Below, piece by piece: positions 8,088-17,070 of a stretch of DNA of 53,256 nt (position 1 is the first letter of the stretch; each line of letters begins with the position of its first letter). Location of the stretch: assembly GCA_947174015.1 (NCBI GenBank), contig CAMWHJ010000016.1, forward strand, positions 1 through 53,256. The letters are read 5' to 3'. A program made the position numbers and the translations under genes. This stretch comes from an uncultured Lachnospiraceae bacterium. GTDB taxonomy: Bacteria > Bacillota > Clostridia > Lachnospirales > Lachnospiraceae. The notes under the pieces were generated by a model. It had not been told where the DNA came from, searched no databases, and worked only from the letters and a program-made list of their open reading frames with translations.

Positions 8088-8897
8088 TTATTTCAGTGGG
8101 AGAAACTTTGGTATTCGGTTTTTGAATACTGTGTAATATCGAAAGCCTGTCTGTTGCAAAATTTCAGCAGCCTTGGAAAACTGAAAGCCTAAATAATCAC
8201 ACACATGGGCATCAGAACCCATGGTGATAATTTCACCTCCCAGTTCCCGATATCTTTTTAAAATATCTTCGTGAGGGTTGGGGTGTGCAAGTCCATACTT
8301 AAATCCTCCGGTATTGATTTCAATTCCCTTTCCCAAGGCAATAATTGTCTTTAATATCTCATCAATTATATCAAAATTCTTTTCAAAAGAATAATCTTTT
8401 TTCTGGCTGGGACAATAACGGATGATATAATCAATATGCCCATATACATCAAAGCCCGAAAAAGCTTTTAGGTTTTCCAGGATAGATTCAAAATATTCCT
8501 TGATACAGTCATCTTCTTGGCGTCCCTGAAAATATTTCGGATAATAAGGGTCAATTCCATGCACCAGATGGGAAGATCCAATGACAAAATCAAAAGGAAA
8601 GTCTGCCAGATACTCTTGATGTGTCTGTGCCAGATGGGGCTGTAATCCCAACTCCACTCCAAAACGCAGGTCGATTTTGTCCTTATATTGTTCTTTGTAA
8701 TTCAGATAAGACTGTAAATATTTATCAGTATCCAGTTGAAAGTTTTCCTCGCATTGTGAATCATAATCCAGATCCATATGCTCTGTAAAGCACATGATTT
8801 GAAGTCCTGACATAATTCCCTTCTCAATCATATTCTTCATGGGTGTGTCACTGTCACCGGAAAAAGAAGTATGTATATGAAAATCAGAAGAAACCAT
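8088..8897 (-). CDS. HisJ-family PHP-domain histidinol-phosphatase
   Basis: 269 aa PHP-fold metal-dependent phosphoesterase. The N-terminal metal motif FHIHTSFSGDSD, the downstream CFTEHMDLDY, and the late GSDAHVCDYLG are the conserved metal ligands of the HisJ/HisK (histidinol-phosphatase) family. The predicted reaction is L-histidinol phosphate to L-histidinol in histidine synthesis. I chose ATG 8897 because AGGAGGTG lies just upstream; a longer frame begins at 8948 but adds 17 residues unlike the family. No other his gene is in the window, so a different phosphorylated substrate cannot be excluded. It lies upstream of the ECF gene on the same strand with 132 nt between, and that gap contains a separate promoter. 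Confidence 0.82.
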   Translation of the reverse strand: MVSSDFHIHTSFSGDSDTPMKNMIEKGIMSGLQIMCFTEHMDLDYDSQCEENFQLDTDKYLQSYLNYKEQYKDKIDLRFGVELGLQPHLAQTHQEYLADFPFDFVIGSSHLVHGIDPYYPKYFQGRQEDDCIKEYFESILENLKAFSGFDVYGHIDYIIRYCPSQKKDYSFEKNFDIIDEILKTIIALGKGIEINTGGFKYGLAHPNPHEDILKRYRELGGEIITMGSDAHVCDYLGFQFSKAAEILQQTGFRYYTVFKNRIPKFLPLK

Positions 8898-9053
8898 TTG
8901 TTCACCTCCTAAGTGTGATAGTGTATAGATTAGATAGTTAAGAAGCATTTATGATTAGTTTAAATCAAATTATTTCAGAAAGCAATCAGCAGTTGAAATA
9001 AAATGGATACGGCTTTTGACGTTTTGCAAATGCCTGCCATGCCTTAACAATAA

Positions 9054-9086
9054 GAGGAGGACAGAAGTAAAACAACTGTCCTCCTC
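9054..9086 (-). terminator. Intrinsic terminator of the chemoreceptor gene
   Basis: GAGGAGGACAG (9054-9064) pairs perfectly with CTGTCCTCCTC (9076-9086), loop 11 nt. On the minus strand it is followed by TTATT. It lies 23 nt past the stop of the chemoreceptor gene. Confidence 0.7.
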
Positions 9087-9108
9087 ACAAAAAACGAATG
9101 CGAAAAAA

Positions 9109-10821
9109 TTACTCTTTATTTAATTTGAAACGTCCGATAAGATCATCCAATGTCAGTGCCTGTGCAGACAACTGCTGGCTGGTAGCAGAAGCCTCCTCTG
9201 CGGTAGCAGCATTGTCCTGTACCACACCGGAAATCTGATTGACGCCAATCTCAGCTTGGCGCATGGCATCAGCCTGGTTGCTTACTACGATCTTTAGGTT
9301 CTGGGAGAATTCTGCAATTTCTCCGATGCCGTTCACCACTGCCTTGATGGTCTCAGAAACCTGTTCTGCTGCTGCATTTCCCTGGGTCACCTCCCGGATA
9401 GAGTCCTCAATCAGCTCTCTGGTATCCACGGCGGCCTTGGCACTCTGGTCTGCCAAATCCCTGATTTCATCTGCCACCACAGAGAAACCCCTGCCTGCTT
9501 CGCCTGCCCTTGCCGCTTCAATGGAAGCGTTGAGGGACAAAAGATTGGTCTGGGCTGCAATGGCCTCTATCTCGGAGATAATGTTTCCGATTCTTGCGGA
9601 AGTCTCATTGATTCGTGTCATCGCTGCCATCATGTTGTTCATCTCTGTGCGGCTGTTGTCCGCCTCTTTTGCATAGTGTTGTGCCTTTTGGTAGGATTCG
9701 TCTGCACGGTCCACACTTTGTCCCATGGTTGCTGTGATATCACTGATTGTGGCATGAAGCTCTTCCACAGCGTTGGCCTGTTCCGTTGCCCCTTCCGCCA
9801 AATCCTGAGATGCCTCCGCCAAATGACCGGAGCCTGCCTGCACCTGCTCCGATGCCTCACTGATGGCACGCAGGGTTTCTGTCATCTGCCGCTTCAGACG
9901 GCGCATGGACTGGTACATTTTGTCGAAATCCCCAGTGTAACGCTCAATAATTTTTGATTTAGCGGTGTAATCCCCCTCAGCCATCTGTCCTAAGACATCT
10001 TCCATATCAAAGATAATAGAGCTTAAAATTTCCGCCATATGTATGGAGTGATGTTCCAGATTCTGTACTTCCTCCACAGTATCTGCCATGGGGAAAGGAC
10101 TGGACAAATCACCCTCTGCAAAAGATTCCAGACGTTTGCCCAAATCCTTTAAGGGACCGGCAATATTTTTGGCGGTACGTCTTCCGATTTGCATGGAAAC
10201 AATCAGGACAGCCGTGATAATTGCCAGAATCACAACAGCCAAAATCCAGGTTGCAATAATGAGACTCTTAGACAGCCGGTTTCCCTCGTTTACCTTTACC
10301 TGCAAAAGATCCTCTAACTGGCCGTAGATGCTGTTGTAGGCGGTACTGAGCTCATTGAGAGCCATATCCTGAGCCTGTCTGCACAGCTCTCTGTCAGTGG
10401 TGGCACCAAGTTCCATAATTTCAGAGTCAAGCCGCCAGTAGGCTTCCAGCTCTGCCTTAATGGCATCGTAAGTCTCCCGGCCGCTTTTTGACACGATGGT
10501 ATTCTCCACCTCGTCAAAGGACTGTTCAAATTTGACTTTCATTTCATCATGCTGCCTCACAACGGCAGCGATATCTTCCTCATCATCATAACCGATGGCG
10601 GCACGGAGGGAGGAGCGGATGTCGGCAAATTCAAACATAGCCCTTCCGATATCTCCCTGTGCAAAACCAAAGTTGTTCAGTGCATGGGAATACCTGCTGC
10701 AGATAATGATAAGGGCAATCAGACCCACAACTGATGCAAAAGCGGTTACAGAAGTTACAGTGAAAAAAGAGCGGATAAGCCTTTTCTCAATTTTCTCGTT
10801 TTGTGTTTTCTTTTCAAACAT
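9109..10821 (-). CDS. Methyl-accepting chemotaxis protein (4HB-HAMP-MA)
   Basis: 570 aa transmembrane chemoreceptor. TM1 lies at about residues 22-42. An extracytoplasmic helical sensor resembling a four-helix bundle covers about 43-180, TM2 about 187-208 ([20 protein letters not shown]), and HAMP about 212-265 with a second HAMP-like stretch ([11 protein letters not shown]). The cytoplasmic signalling domain has the invariant hairpin tip [24 protein letters not shown] (split here only by its known heptads). It signals to CheA/CheW, which are not encoded in the window, and implies chemotaxis. RBS GGGGATG is 10 nt upstream of ATG. The ligand is unknown. Monocistronic, with its own terminator. 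Confidence 0.92.
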   Translation of the reverse strand: MFEKKTQNEKIEKRLIRSFFTVTSVTAFASVVGLIALIIICSRYSHALNNFGFAQGDIGRAMFEFADIRSSLRAAIGYDDEEDIAAVVRQHDEMKVKFEQSFDEVENTIVSKSGRETYDAIKAELEAYWRLDSEIMELGATTDRELCRQAQDMALNELSTAYNSIYGQLEDLLQVKVNEGNRLSKSLIIATWILAVVILAIITAVLIVSMQIGRRTAKNIAGPLKDLGKRLESFAEGDLSSPFPMADTVEEVQNLEHHSIHMAEILSSIIFDMEDVLGQMAEGDYTAKSKIIERYTGDFDKMYQSMRRLKRQMTETLRAISEASEQVQAGSGHLAEASQDLAEGATEQANAVEELHATISDITATMGQSVDRADESYQKAQHYAKEADNSRTEMNNMMAAMTRINETSARIGNIISEIEAIAAQTNLLSLNASIEAARAGEAGRGFSVVADEIRDLADQSAKAAVDTRELIEDSIREVTQGNAAAEQVSETIKAVVNGIGEIAEFSQNLKIVVSNQADAMRQAEIGVNQISGVVQDNAATAEEASATSQQLSAQALTLDDLIGRFKLNKE

Positions 10822-10970
10822 AGTATATTACATCCCCTTTCCTGTTCCCGCACAACCCAATTTATTTTATCCTCCATTTTTTCTTTTGGCAGGAACGACA
10901 CCCAAAAAATTATATAATTTAGTCATAATTATAGCTCTTTTTTTTAAAATAATCAATATGGATTTTGGAT

Positions 10971-10999
10971 TTGACTTATTCTCATTAAATCCTTATATT
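10971..10999 (+). promoter_or_regulatory. Sigma-A-type promoter before the GNAT remnant
   Basis: TTGACT (10971-10976), 17-nt spacer, TATATT (10994-10999), about 40 nt upstream of the GNAT start. The promoter and the RBS (AAAGGAGAA) look intact although the gene is not. Confidence 0.6.
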
Positions 11000-11045
11000 G
11001 TAAAGGAAAAGTAAAAAGAACAATCCGGCAGAAAGGAGAATGTAA

Positions 11046-11294
11046 ATGGCGATTGAATATCAAAGATTAACAGAATCCCAACTTACTACCTTTATTGAAA
11101 TGAGAATCCATCAATTAAGAGAAGAAGGTGCAACAGAGGATTTTGATTTAAGACCTGCACTGAAAGATTATTATAGCAGACACATGGCAGATGGTACCTT
11201 TGTTTCATGGATTGCCATGGATGGTAACAAAATTATAGGTACCAGCGGAATGTCATTTGTTAAGAATGGTAATTTTATGCAATACAAAATTTAA
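11046..11294 (+). pseudogene. GNAT acetyltransferase with internal in-frame deletion
   Basis: 82 aa against about 150 for the family. The N-terminal half is a clean GNAT start (EYQRLTESQLTTFIEMRI ... GTFVSWIAMDGNKIIGTSGMSFV). It then jumps straight to KNGNFMQYKI, which resembles the extreme C-terminus of full-length homologues (typically ...GFVKNGNFMQY). The central acetyl-CoA binding segment (the R/Q-x2-G-x-G/A motif) is missing. The reading frame is preserved, so this looks like an internal deletion, possibly between SFV- and GFV-coding repeats, rather than a 3' truncation. It is probably non-functional. Promoter and RBS remain. Knowledge of the family C-terminus is from memory. Confidence 0.7.
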
Positions 11295-11308
11295 CAAAGC
11301 AATAATGA

Positions 11309-11330
11309 TTTTACCGGATATCCGGTAAAA
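11309..11330. other. 22-bp perfect palindrome
   Basis: TTTTACCGGAT followed directly by its exact reverse complement with no spacer, 15 nt after the GNAT remnant. It could be a dyad operator or a recombination scar; the lack of a loop argues against a good terminator. Confidence 0.6.
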
Positions 11331-11454
11331 AGTTCGACAAAAAGCCCGCAAATTCAGTTTCTTGTACAAAATAACGAAATATCTGAATAAAAACCACAAG
11401 AATGTGTAAAAACTATGAAAGTGTAAGTTTTGAAAAATTTATTTTAAATATGAC

Positions 11455-11483
11455 TTGAATTTTTGGAATAAATTGGTTAGAAT
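11455..11483 (+). promoter_or_regulatory. Promoter and structured leader of gap
   Basis: TTGAAT (11455-11460), 17-nt spacer, TAGAAT (11478-11483), giving a leader of roughly 118 nt. The leader contains two small hairpins near 11541-11571 (CCGC-CTA-GCGG and GCAGC-GTATCT-GCTGC) just before the AGGAGG site. Confidence 0.6.
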
Positions 11484-11607
11484 GTAAGAGGTTGATGAAT
11501 ATTTCACAAAGAAATCAATCGGTATAGTATGTAAACTACCGCCTAGCGGCAGGGAGCAGCGTATCTGCTGCAATAATAAATATACAAATTTTAGGAGGAA
11601 ATTAAAG

Positions 11608-12624
11608 ATGGCAGTAAAAGTAGCAATCAATGGTTTTGGACGTATTGGACGTCTTGCATTCAGACAGATGTTCGGAGCAGAAGGATATGAAGTAGTTGCA
11701 ATCAATGACTTAACAAGTCCTAAGATGTTAGCTCACTTATTAAAGTATGATTCTTCACAGGGTAAGTATGAAAAGGCTGATACAGTAACAGCAGGAGAGG
11801 ATTCTATCACAGTGGATGGAAAAGAAATCAAGATTTATGCTTTCCCGGATGCAAATAACTGCCCATGGGGAGAACTTGGGGTAGATGTTGTATTAGAATG
11901 TTCCGGTTTCTACTGCTCAAAGGACAAGGCACAGGCTCATATCAATGCAGGTGCTCGTAAAGTTGTTATTTCTGCACCGGCAGGAAACGATCTTCCTACC
12001 ATTGTATACAATGTAAACCACAATACATTAAAGGCTGATGATACAATTATCTCTGCAGCTTCCTGTACAACAAACTGTTTAGCACCTATGGCAGATGCTT
12101 TAAATAAGTATGCAGCTATTCAGTCTGGTATTATGTGTACCATTCATGCATATACAGGCGATCAGATGACTCTTGACGGACCTCAGAGAAAGGGTGACTT
12201 AAGACGTTCTCGTGCAGCTGCTGTAAATATCGTACCAAACAGCACAGGTGCTGCAAAGGCAATCGGTTTGGTTATTCCTGAATTAAACGGAAAGTTAATC
12301 GGTTCTGCACAGCGTGTACCAACCCCTACTGGTTCTACAACTATTCTTACAGCAGTTGTTAAGGGTACAGATGTAACCGTAGAAGGAATCAATGCAGCTA
12401 TGAAGGCAGCTTCCAACGAATCTTTCGGATATAACACAGATGAAATCGTATCCAGCGATATCGTAGGAATGAGATTTGGTTCTTTATTTGATGCAACACA
12501 GACAATGGTATCTAAGGTTGCTGATGATTTATATGAAGTACAGGTTGTTTCTTGGTATGACAATGAAAACAGCTACACAAGCCAGATGGTTCGTACAATT
12601 AAGTACTTCTCTGAATTAGCTTAA
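11608..12624 (+). CDS. gap: Glyceraldehyde-3-phosphate dehydrogenase
   Basis: 338 aa, full length. It catalyses NAD-dependent oxidative phosphorylation of glyceraldehyde-3-phosphate in cytosolic glycolysis. NAD-binding N-terminus [18 protein letters not shown]; catalytic Cys153 in [12 protein letters not shown]; general base His180 in [10 protein letters not shown]; phosphate-site [11 protein letters not shown]-terminal SWYDNENSY. An AGGAGG ribosome site lies 8 nt upstream and codon choice looks like that of a highly expressed gene. It heads the gap-pgk-tpiA-gpmI cluster but has its own promoter and strong terminator, so it can be expressed separately from pgk. Confidence 0.97.
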   Translation: MAVKVAINGFGRIGRLAFRQMFGAEGYEVVAINDLTSPKMLAHLLKYDSSQGKYEKADTVTAGEDSITVDGKEIKIYAFPDANNCPWGELGVDVVLECSGFYCSKDKAQAHINAGARKVVISAPAGNDLPTIVYNVNHNTLKADDTIISAASCTTNCLAPMADALNKYAAIQSGIMCTIHAYTGDQMTLDGPQRKGDLRRSRAAAVNIVPNSTGAAKAIGLVIPELNGKLIGSAQRVPTPTGSTTILTAVVKGTDVTVEGINAAMKAASNESFGYNTDEIVSSDIVGMRFGSLFDATQTMVSKVADDLYEVQVVSWYDNENSYTSQMVRTIKYFSELA

Positions 12625-12680
12625 TTGCCAGATAAAAGTTTTTGAGGTAAGTAATTACCACGATTTAATAGGACGTATAG

Positions 12681-12710
12681 GGTCCGGTCTTTGTGGACCG
12701 GACCTTTTTT
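12681..12710 (+). terminator. Intrinsic terminator of gap
   Basis: GGTCCGGTC pairs with GACCGGACC across a 6-nt loop, followed by six T residues. Confidence 0.92.
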
Positions 12711-12760
12711 CATATACAAGAAAAAACAAGCAAAAAGCGTGAGATTGTACTAAGGTATAC

Positions 12761-12782
12761 AACATATACGTTTGTATATGTT
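12761..12782. promoter_or_regulatory. Perfect dyad upstream of pgk
   Basis: AACATATAC - GTTT - GTATATGTT: 9-bp arms, 4-nt spacer, about 50 nt upstream of the pgk start. It is AT-rich and lacks a T-tail, so an operator is more likely than a terminator. Confidence 0.45.
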
Positions 12783-12830
12783 TTGCAACAGAAATGCTGC
12801 ACTTAAATATAATAATCAGGAGGTTTAATC

Positions 12831-14042
12831 ATGGGATTAAATAAGAAATCAGTTGATGATATCAACGTAGCAGGAAAAAAAGTATTAGTAAGATGTGACT
12901 TCAATGTGCCTTTAAAGGATGGCAAAATTACAGACGAAAACCGTCTGGTAGCAGCTTTGCCAACCATCAAGAAGTTAATTGCAGATGGTGGAAAAATTAT
13001 TTTGTGCTCTCATTTAGGAAAGGTAAAAACAGAAGAAGATAAGAAAACAAAGACACTGGCACCAGTGGCAGCTCGTTTATCTGAGTTATTAGGACAGGAA
13101 GTTAAGTTTGCAGCAGATCCGGAAGTCGTAGGTCCAAATGCTAAAGCAGCAGTAGAAGCAATGAAAGATGGAGAAGTAATTCTTTTAGAGAATACTCGTT
13201 TCAGGGCAGAAGAGACAAAGAATGGAGAAGCTTTCAGCAAAGATTTAGCATCTCTTTGCGATGTATTTGTAAATGATGCATTTGGTACCGCTCATAGGGC
13301 ACACTGCTCTAATGTGGGTGTTGCCGGCTTAGTGGATACGGCAGTTGTAGGTTACTTAATGCAGAAGGAAATTGATTTCCTGGGAAATGCAGTAGAGACA
13401 CCGGAACGTCCATTCGTAGCTATTCTTGGCGGTGCAAAAGTTGCAGACAAGTTAAACGTTATTTCCAACCTATTGGAAAAATGCGACACGCTCATTATTG
13501 GCGGAGGTATGGCATTTACATTCTTAAAAGCACAGGGCAAAGAAATCGGTACATCATTAGTTGATGAAACAAAGATAGATTACTGCAAGGAAATGATTGC
13601 AAAGGCAGAAAAGCTTGGAAAGAAATTACTTCTTCCGGTAGATGCAACCATAGCAGCAGATTTCCCGAACCCAATCGATGCGGAAATTGCTGTTGAGAAT
13701 GTACCATCCGATGCAATTCCAGCGGACAAAATGGGCTTAGATATTGGAACAAAGACAGCAGAAATGTATGCAGAAGCAGTGAAATCAGCGAAGACAGTTG
13801 TATGGAACGGACCAATGGGCGTATTCGAAAATCCTATTCTTGCAAAAGGAACCATTGCAGTGGCAAAATCCTTAGCCGAGACAGATGCTACTACTATTAT
13901 CGGTGGCGGTGATTCTGCAGCAGCAGTAAATCAGTTGGGCTTTGGTGATAAGATGTCCCATATCTCCACCGGCGGCGGTGCTTCCCTTGAATTCTTAGAA
14001 GGAAAAGAATTACCGGGTGTGGCAGCAGCCAACGATAAATAG
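12831..14042 (+). CDS. pgk: Phosphoglycerate kinase
   Basis: 403 aa, full length. It transfers phosphate from 1,3-bisphosphoglycerate to ADP. The N-lobe signature [12 protein letters not shown] (substrate-binding Asp/Asn), [12 protein letters not shown], and the nucleotide-site [13 protein letters not shown] near the C-terminus are all intact. RBS AGGAGG 7 nt before ATG. The gap between pgk and tpiA is 44 nt with no terminator, so these two are probably co-transcribed. Confidence 0.97.
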   Translation: MGLNKKSVDDINVAGKKVLVRCDFNVPLKDGKITDENRLVAALPTIKKLIADGGKIILCSHLGKVKTEEDKKTKTLAPVAARLSELLGQEVKFAADPEVVGPNAKAAVEAMKDGEVILLENTRFRAEETKNGEAFSKDLASLCDVFVNDAFGTAHRAHCSNVGVAGLVDTAVVGYLMQKEIDFLGNAVETPERPFVAILGGAKVADKLNVISNLLEKCDTLIIGGGMAFTFLKAQGKEIGTSLVDETKIDYCKEMIAKAEKLGKKLLLPVDATIAADFPNPIDAEIAVENVPSDAIPADKMGLDIGTKTAEMYAEAVKSAKTVVWNGPMGVFENPILAKGTIAVAKSLAETDATTIIGGGDSAAAVNQLGFGDKMSHISTGGGASLEFLEGKELPGVAAANDK

Positions 14043-14086
14043 AAAAAATTATAGTAATAATAACAATCAATAAGGAGAACATAAAA

Positions 14087-14839
14087 ATGGCAAGAAAGAA
14101 AATTATCGCTGGCAACTGGAAAATGAACAAAACTCCCAGCGAGGCAGTTGCTTTAGTAAATGAATTAAAACCATTGGTAGCAAATGAGGATGTAGATGTG
14201 GTATTCTGTGTACCTGCAATCGATATCATTCCGGCTATGGAAGCAGCGAAGGGAAGCAATATCAATATTGGTGCAGAAAATATGTACTTTGAGGAAAGCG
14301 GTGCTTACACTGGCGAAATCGCACCGGCTATGCTGGCAGATGCAGGTGTAAAGTATGTGGTAATCGGTCATTCTGAGAGAAGAGAATACTTTGCAGAGAC
14401 AGATGAAACAGTGAATAAGAAAGTATTGAAAGCCTTTGAGCATGACATTACACCGATTATTTGCTGCGGAGAATCTCTGACACAGAGAAAGCAGGGCATT
14501 TATGTTGACTGGATCCGTATGCAGATTAAGATTGCATTCCAGAACGTAACCGCAGATCAGGCTAAGAAAGCTGTTATCGCATATGAGCCAATCTGGGCAA
14601 TCGGAACAGGTGAAACAGCCACAGCCGATCAGGCAGAAGAAGTATGTGCAGCAATTCGTGCATGTATCGCAGAAGTTTATGATGATGCAACAGCAGCAGA
14701 AATCCGTATTCAGTACGGCGGTTCTGTAAATGCCAAGACAGCACCTGAATTATTTGCTAAGCCAAATATTGATGGAGGTCTTGTGGGAGGTGCATCTTTA
14801 AAGGCTGAGTTTGGCGATATAGTAAATTATAATAAATAA
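14087..14839 (+). CDS. tpiA: Triosephosphate isomerase
   Basis: 250 aa TIM barrel. It interconverts dihydroxyacetone phosphate and glyceraldehyde-3-phosphate. Lys13 (GNWKMNK), His95 ([10 protein letters not shown]), Glu167 ([11 protein letters not shown]) and the phosphate-binding YGGSVN / GGLVGGASL motifs are present. It lies 44 nt downstream of pgk, has a good RBS (AAGGAG), and is followed by a terminator before gpmI. Confidence 0.97.
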   Translation: MARKKIIAGNWKMNKTPSEAVALVNELKPLVANEDVDVVFCVPAIDIIPAMEAAKGSNINIGAENMYFEESGAYTGEIAPAMLADAGVKYVVIGHSERREYFAETDETVNKKVLKAFEHDITPIICCGESLTQRKQGIYVDWIRMQIKIAFQNVTADQAKKAVIAYEPIWAIGTGETATADQAEEVCAAIRACIAEVYDDATAAEIRIQYGGSVNAKTAPELFAKPNIDGGLVGGASLKAEFGDIVNYNK

Positions 14840-14871
14840 TTGTCATAATTTTCAAATATAAAATTTATAAG

Positions 14872-14920
14872 ACACCGGAAGGGGTGGGCATAAAGCTTAC
14901 TCTCTTTCCGGTGTTTGTAT
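14872..14920 (+). terminator. Terminator between tpiA and gpmI
   Basis: ACACCGGAA (14872-14880) pairs with TTCCGGTGT (14906-14914) around a long loop, followed by a T-rich tail. Confidence 0.7.
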
Positions 14921-14989
14921 AATATTCAATATTAAGAGGTAGTAATATTAGTAAATAATAAATAGAAAACAGAGATAAAGGAGAACAAA

Positions 14990-16531
14990 ATGAGTAAAAA
15001 ACCGACAGTTTTAATGATTCTTGATGGATATGGATTAAATGACAAGGAACTGGCAAATGCGGTGGCATTAGGCAAGACACCAGTGGTAGATGCCTTGATG
15101 AAAGAGTATCCCTTTGTAAAGGGATATGCCAGTGGAATGGCAGTGGGACTTCCGGATGGACAGATGGGAAATTCTGAAGTGGGACATTTGAATATGGGTG
15201 CCGGACGCATTGTCTATCAGGAACTTACCAGAATCACCAAAGAAATTCAAGAGGGAGATTTCTTCAAAAATGAAGCATTGGTGAAAGCTGTGGAGAATGC
15301 CAAAGCCAATAATTCTGCATTGCATCTGTGTGGCTTAGTGTCCGATGGCGGTGTCCACAGCCACAACACACATCTCTATGGCTTATTAGAGTTAGCAAAA
15401 CGTGCAGGCTTACAGAAAGTTTATGTACACTGTTTCTTAGACGGACGTGACACTCCGCCTGCATCCGGCGAAGATTTTGTGGCAGAATTGGTGGATAAAA
15501 TGAAAGAGATTGGTGTTGGTGAAATTGCCTCCGTTATGGGACGTTACTATGCCATGGATAGAGACAACCGTTGGGACAGAGTAGAATTGGCATACAATGC
15601 CATGGTAAAAGGAATTGGTGAAACAGGAGAAGATGCCGTAGCAGCTATCGCAGCATCCTATGGAGCAGATAAAACAGATGAATTTGTAGTTCCCACCGTT
15701 ATCACGAAAGACGGTGCACCTGTGGCGACCGTAGGGGACAAGGATTCCCTGATCTTCTTTAACTTCCGCCCGGACAGAGCCAGAGAAATCACCAGAGCTT
15801 TTTGTGCAGATGATTTTGACGGTTTTGCCAGAGAAAAGAGATTAGACATTACTTTTGTATGCTTTACCGAATATGATGTGACCATTCCCAACAAGGAGGT
15901 GGCATTCCATAAAGTAGCCATCAACAATACCTTTGGTGAATTTTTGGCCGCCAATGGAAAGACACAAGCAAGAATTGCAGAGACAGAAAAATATGCACAT
16001 GTTACTTTCTTTTTCAACGGCGGTGTGGAGGAGCCCAACCAAGGGGAAGACAGAATTCTGGTAAAATCCCCAAAGGTTGCAACCTACGACTTAAAGCCGG
16101 AAATGAGTGCTTATGAAGTATGTGATAAGCTCTGTGAGGCAATCCGTTCGGATAAGTATGATGTGATTATCATCAATTTTGCCAACCCCGACATGGTAGG
16201 TCATACCGGTGTGCAGGCAGCAGCCATCAAGGCAGTGGAGGCAGTGGATGAATGTGTGGGCAAGGCAGTGGAAGCCATCAAGGAAGTGGATGGAACCATG
16301 TTTATCTGTGCTGACCATGGAAACTGTGAGCAGTTAGTTGATTATGAAACCAATGAGCCATTTACTGCCCATACCACCAATCCAGTACCATTTATTTTAG
16401 TAAATTATGATCCGGAATACACTCTAAAAGAAGGCGGATGTCTGGCAGATATTGCACCAACCTTAATTGAGATTATGGGAATGGAGCAGCCGGCAGAAAT
16501 GACGGGAAAATCTTTATTAATCAAGAAATAA
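14990..16531 (+). CDS. gpmI: 2,3-bisphosphoglycerate-independent phosphoglycerate mutase
   Basis: 513 aa, the usual length for the Mn-dependent iPGM of the alkaline phosphatase superfamily. It converts 3- to 2-phosphoglycerate. Ser62, which is transiently phosphorylated, lies in GQMGNSEVGHLNMG; metal ligands lie in VLMILDGYG, NFANPDMVGHTG and FICADHGNCEQ; the substrate site lies in FNFRPDRARE and HCFLDGRDTPP. An RBS (AAAGGAG) precedes ATG. It is the last gene of the glycolytic run and is followed by a strong terminator. Enolase is not in the window. Confidence 0.97.
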   Translation: MSKKPTVLMILDGYGLNDKELANAVALGKTPVVDALMKEYPFVKGYASGMAVGLPDGQMGNSEVGHLNMGAGRIVYQELTRITKEIQEGDFFKNEALVKAVENAKANNSALHLCGLVSDGGVHSHNTHLYGLLELAKRAGLQKVYVHCFLDGRDTPPASGEDFVAELVDKMKEIGVGEIASVMGRYYAMDRDNRWDRVELAYNAMVKGIGETGEDAVAAIAASYGADKTDEFVVPTVITKDGAPVATVGDKDSLIFFNFRPDRAREITRAFCADDFDGFAREKRLDITFVCFTEYDVTIPNKEVAFHKVAINNTFGEFLAANGKTQARIAETEKYAHVTFFFNGGVEEPNQGEDRILVKSPKVATYDLKPEMSAYEVCDKLCEAIRSDKYDVIIINFANPDMVGHTGVQAAAIKAVEAVDECVGKAVEAIKEVDGTMFICADHGNCEQLVDYETNEPFTAHTTNPVPFILVNYDPEYTLKEGGCLADIAPTLIEIMGMEQPAEMTGKSLLIKK

Positions 16532-16554
16532 AAAAATGTAACTGTAAAAAATAC

Positions 16555-16608
16555 TCCTTTCTGATAAGAGCTGTGATATGAGCATTCTTATCAGAAAGGA
16601 TATTTTTT
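16555..16608 (+). terminator. Terminator of gpmI
   Basis: TCCTTTCTGATAAG (16555-16568) pairs perfectly with CTTATCAGAAAGGA (16587-16600), then a T-run. GTAACTGT just upstream (16538-16545) resembles the first half of the palindromic element family. Confidence 0.88.
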
Positions 16609-17070
16609 TAGCAAATTCTCTGAAAAACCAAAGGTAGTAAATATATCATGAAAAATAAATGGCATTGTCAGCACTTACCCTCTTCCCTAATAGAAGAAGT
16701 TGTGGTACAATTAGAATATATGAAACAAAATAACAGATAAGTATATATGAAATAAGGAGGTGACAGTGTATTTATTGGGGAACCGGATGTACCATGGGGT
16801 AGAGGTAGTTTTGAGTCAGAGATTTGTAATTGAAAAAATTACCCATATACTATATGGTAAATGCAAGAATAGATAAGATAATGTTATTGTGGACAAGAAA
16901 ATAGCCAGTCCTTGAAAAAACATTTCATCAAAAGAAAATATGAAAAGGTAGAGGATGTAATGAAATTAAATCCACAAGGATATTTTTAAAAAACGGCAAA
17001 AAAAGAGGTGATTATAGCTGTTGTAGGCTTTTTAGATTTGTTGTAAGGGCAATGGAAAGGAGGATGTTTT
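16609..17070. other. 460-nt stretch with no secure gene
   Basis: AT-rich intergenic DNA between gpmI and the REC-Hpt gene. It holds only tiny reading frames, one of which (16766-16876) has an excellent RBS. I found no riboswitch-like fold, no tRNA, and no strong promoter. GGAAAGGAGGATG near 17055 is the RBS of the next gene. Confidence 0.5.
16766..16876 (+). CDS. Possible 36-aa peptide, GTG start
   Basis: A GTG codon 5 nt after AAGGAGGTGA opens a 36-codon frame (VYLLGNRMYHGVEVVLSQ... ending KCKNR, then TAA). The peptide is basic and has no recognised family or membrane segment. The only support is the near-perfect Shine-Dalgarno sequence in otherwise empty DNA; it may be a decayed gene start or a leader peptide for the downstream phosphorelay gene. 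Confidence 0.25.
   Translation: MYLLGNRMYHGVEVVLSQRFVIEKITHILYGKCKNR

Noticed and set aside
7419-8897. Operon of the PHP phosphatase and the ECF transporter
   Set aside because: A near-consensus promoter with its own operator lies between them, so independent transcription is more likely.
16535-16545. Another full copy of the palindromic element after gpmI
   Set aside because: Only the first half (GTAACTGT) is present; the closing GTTAC is missing and a normal terminator follows.
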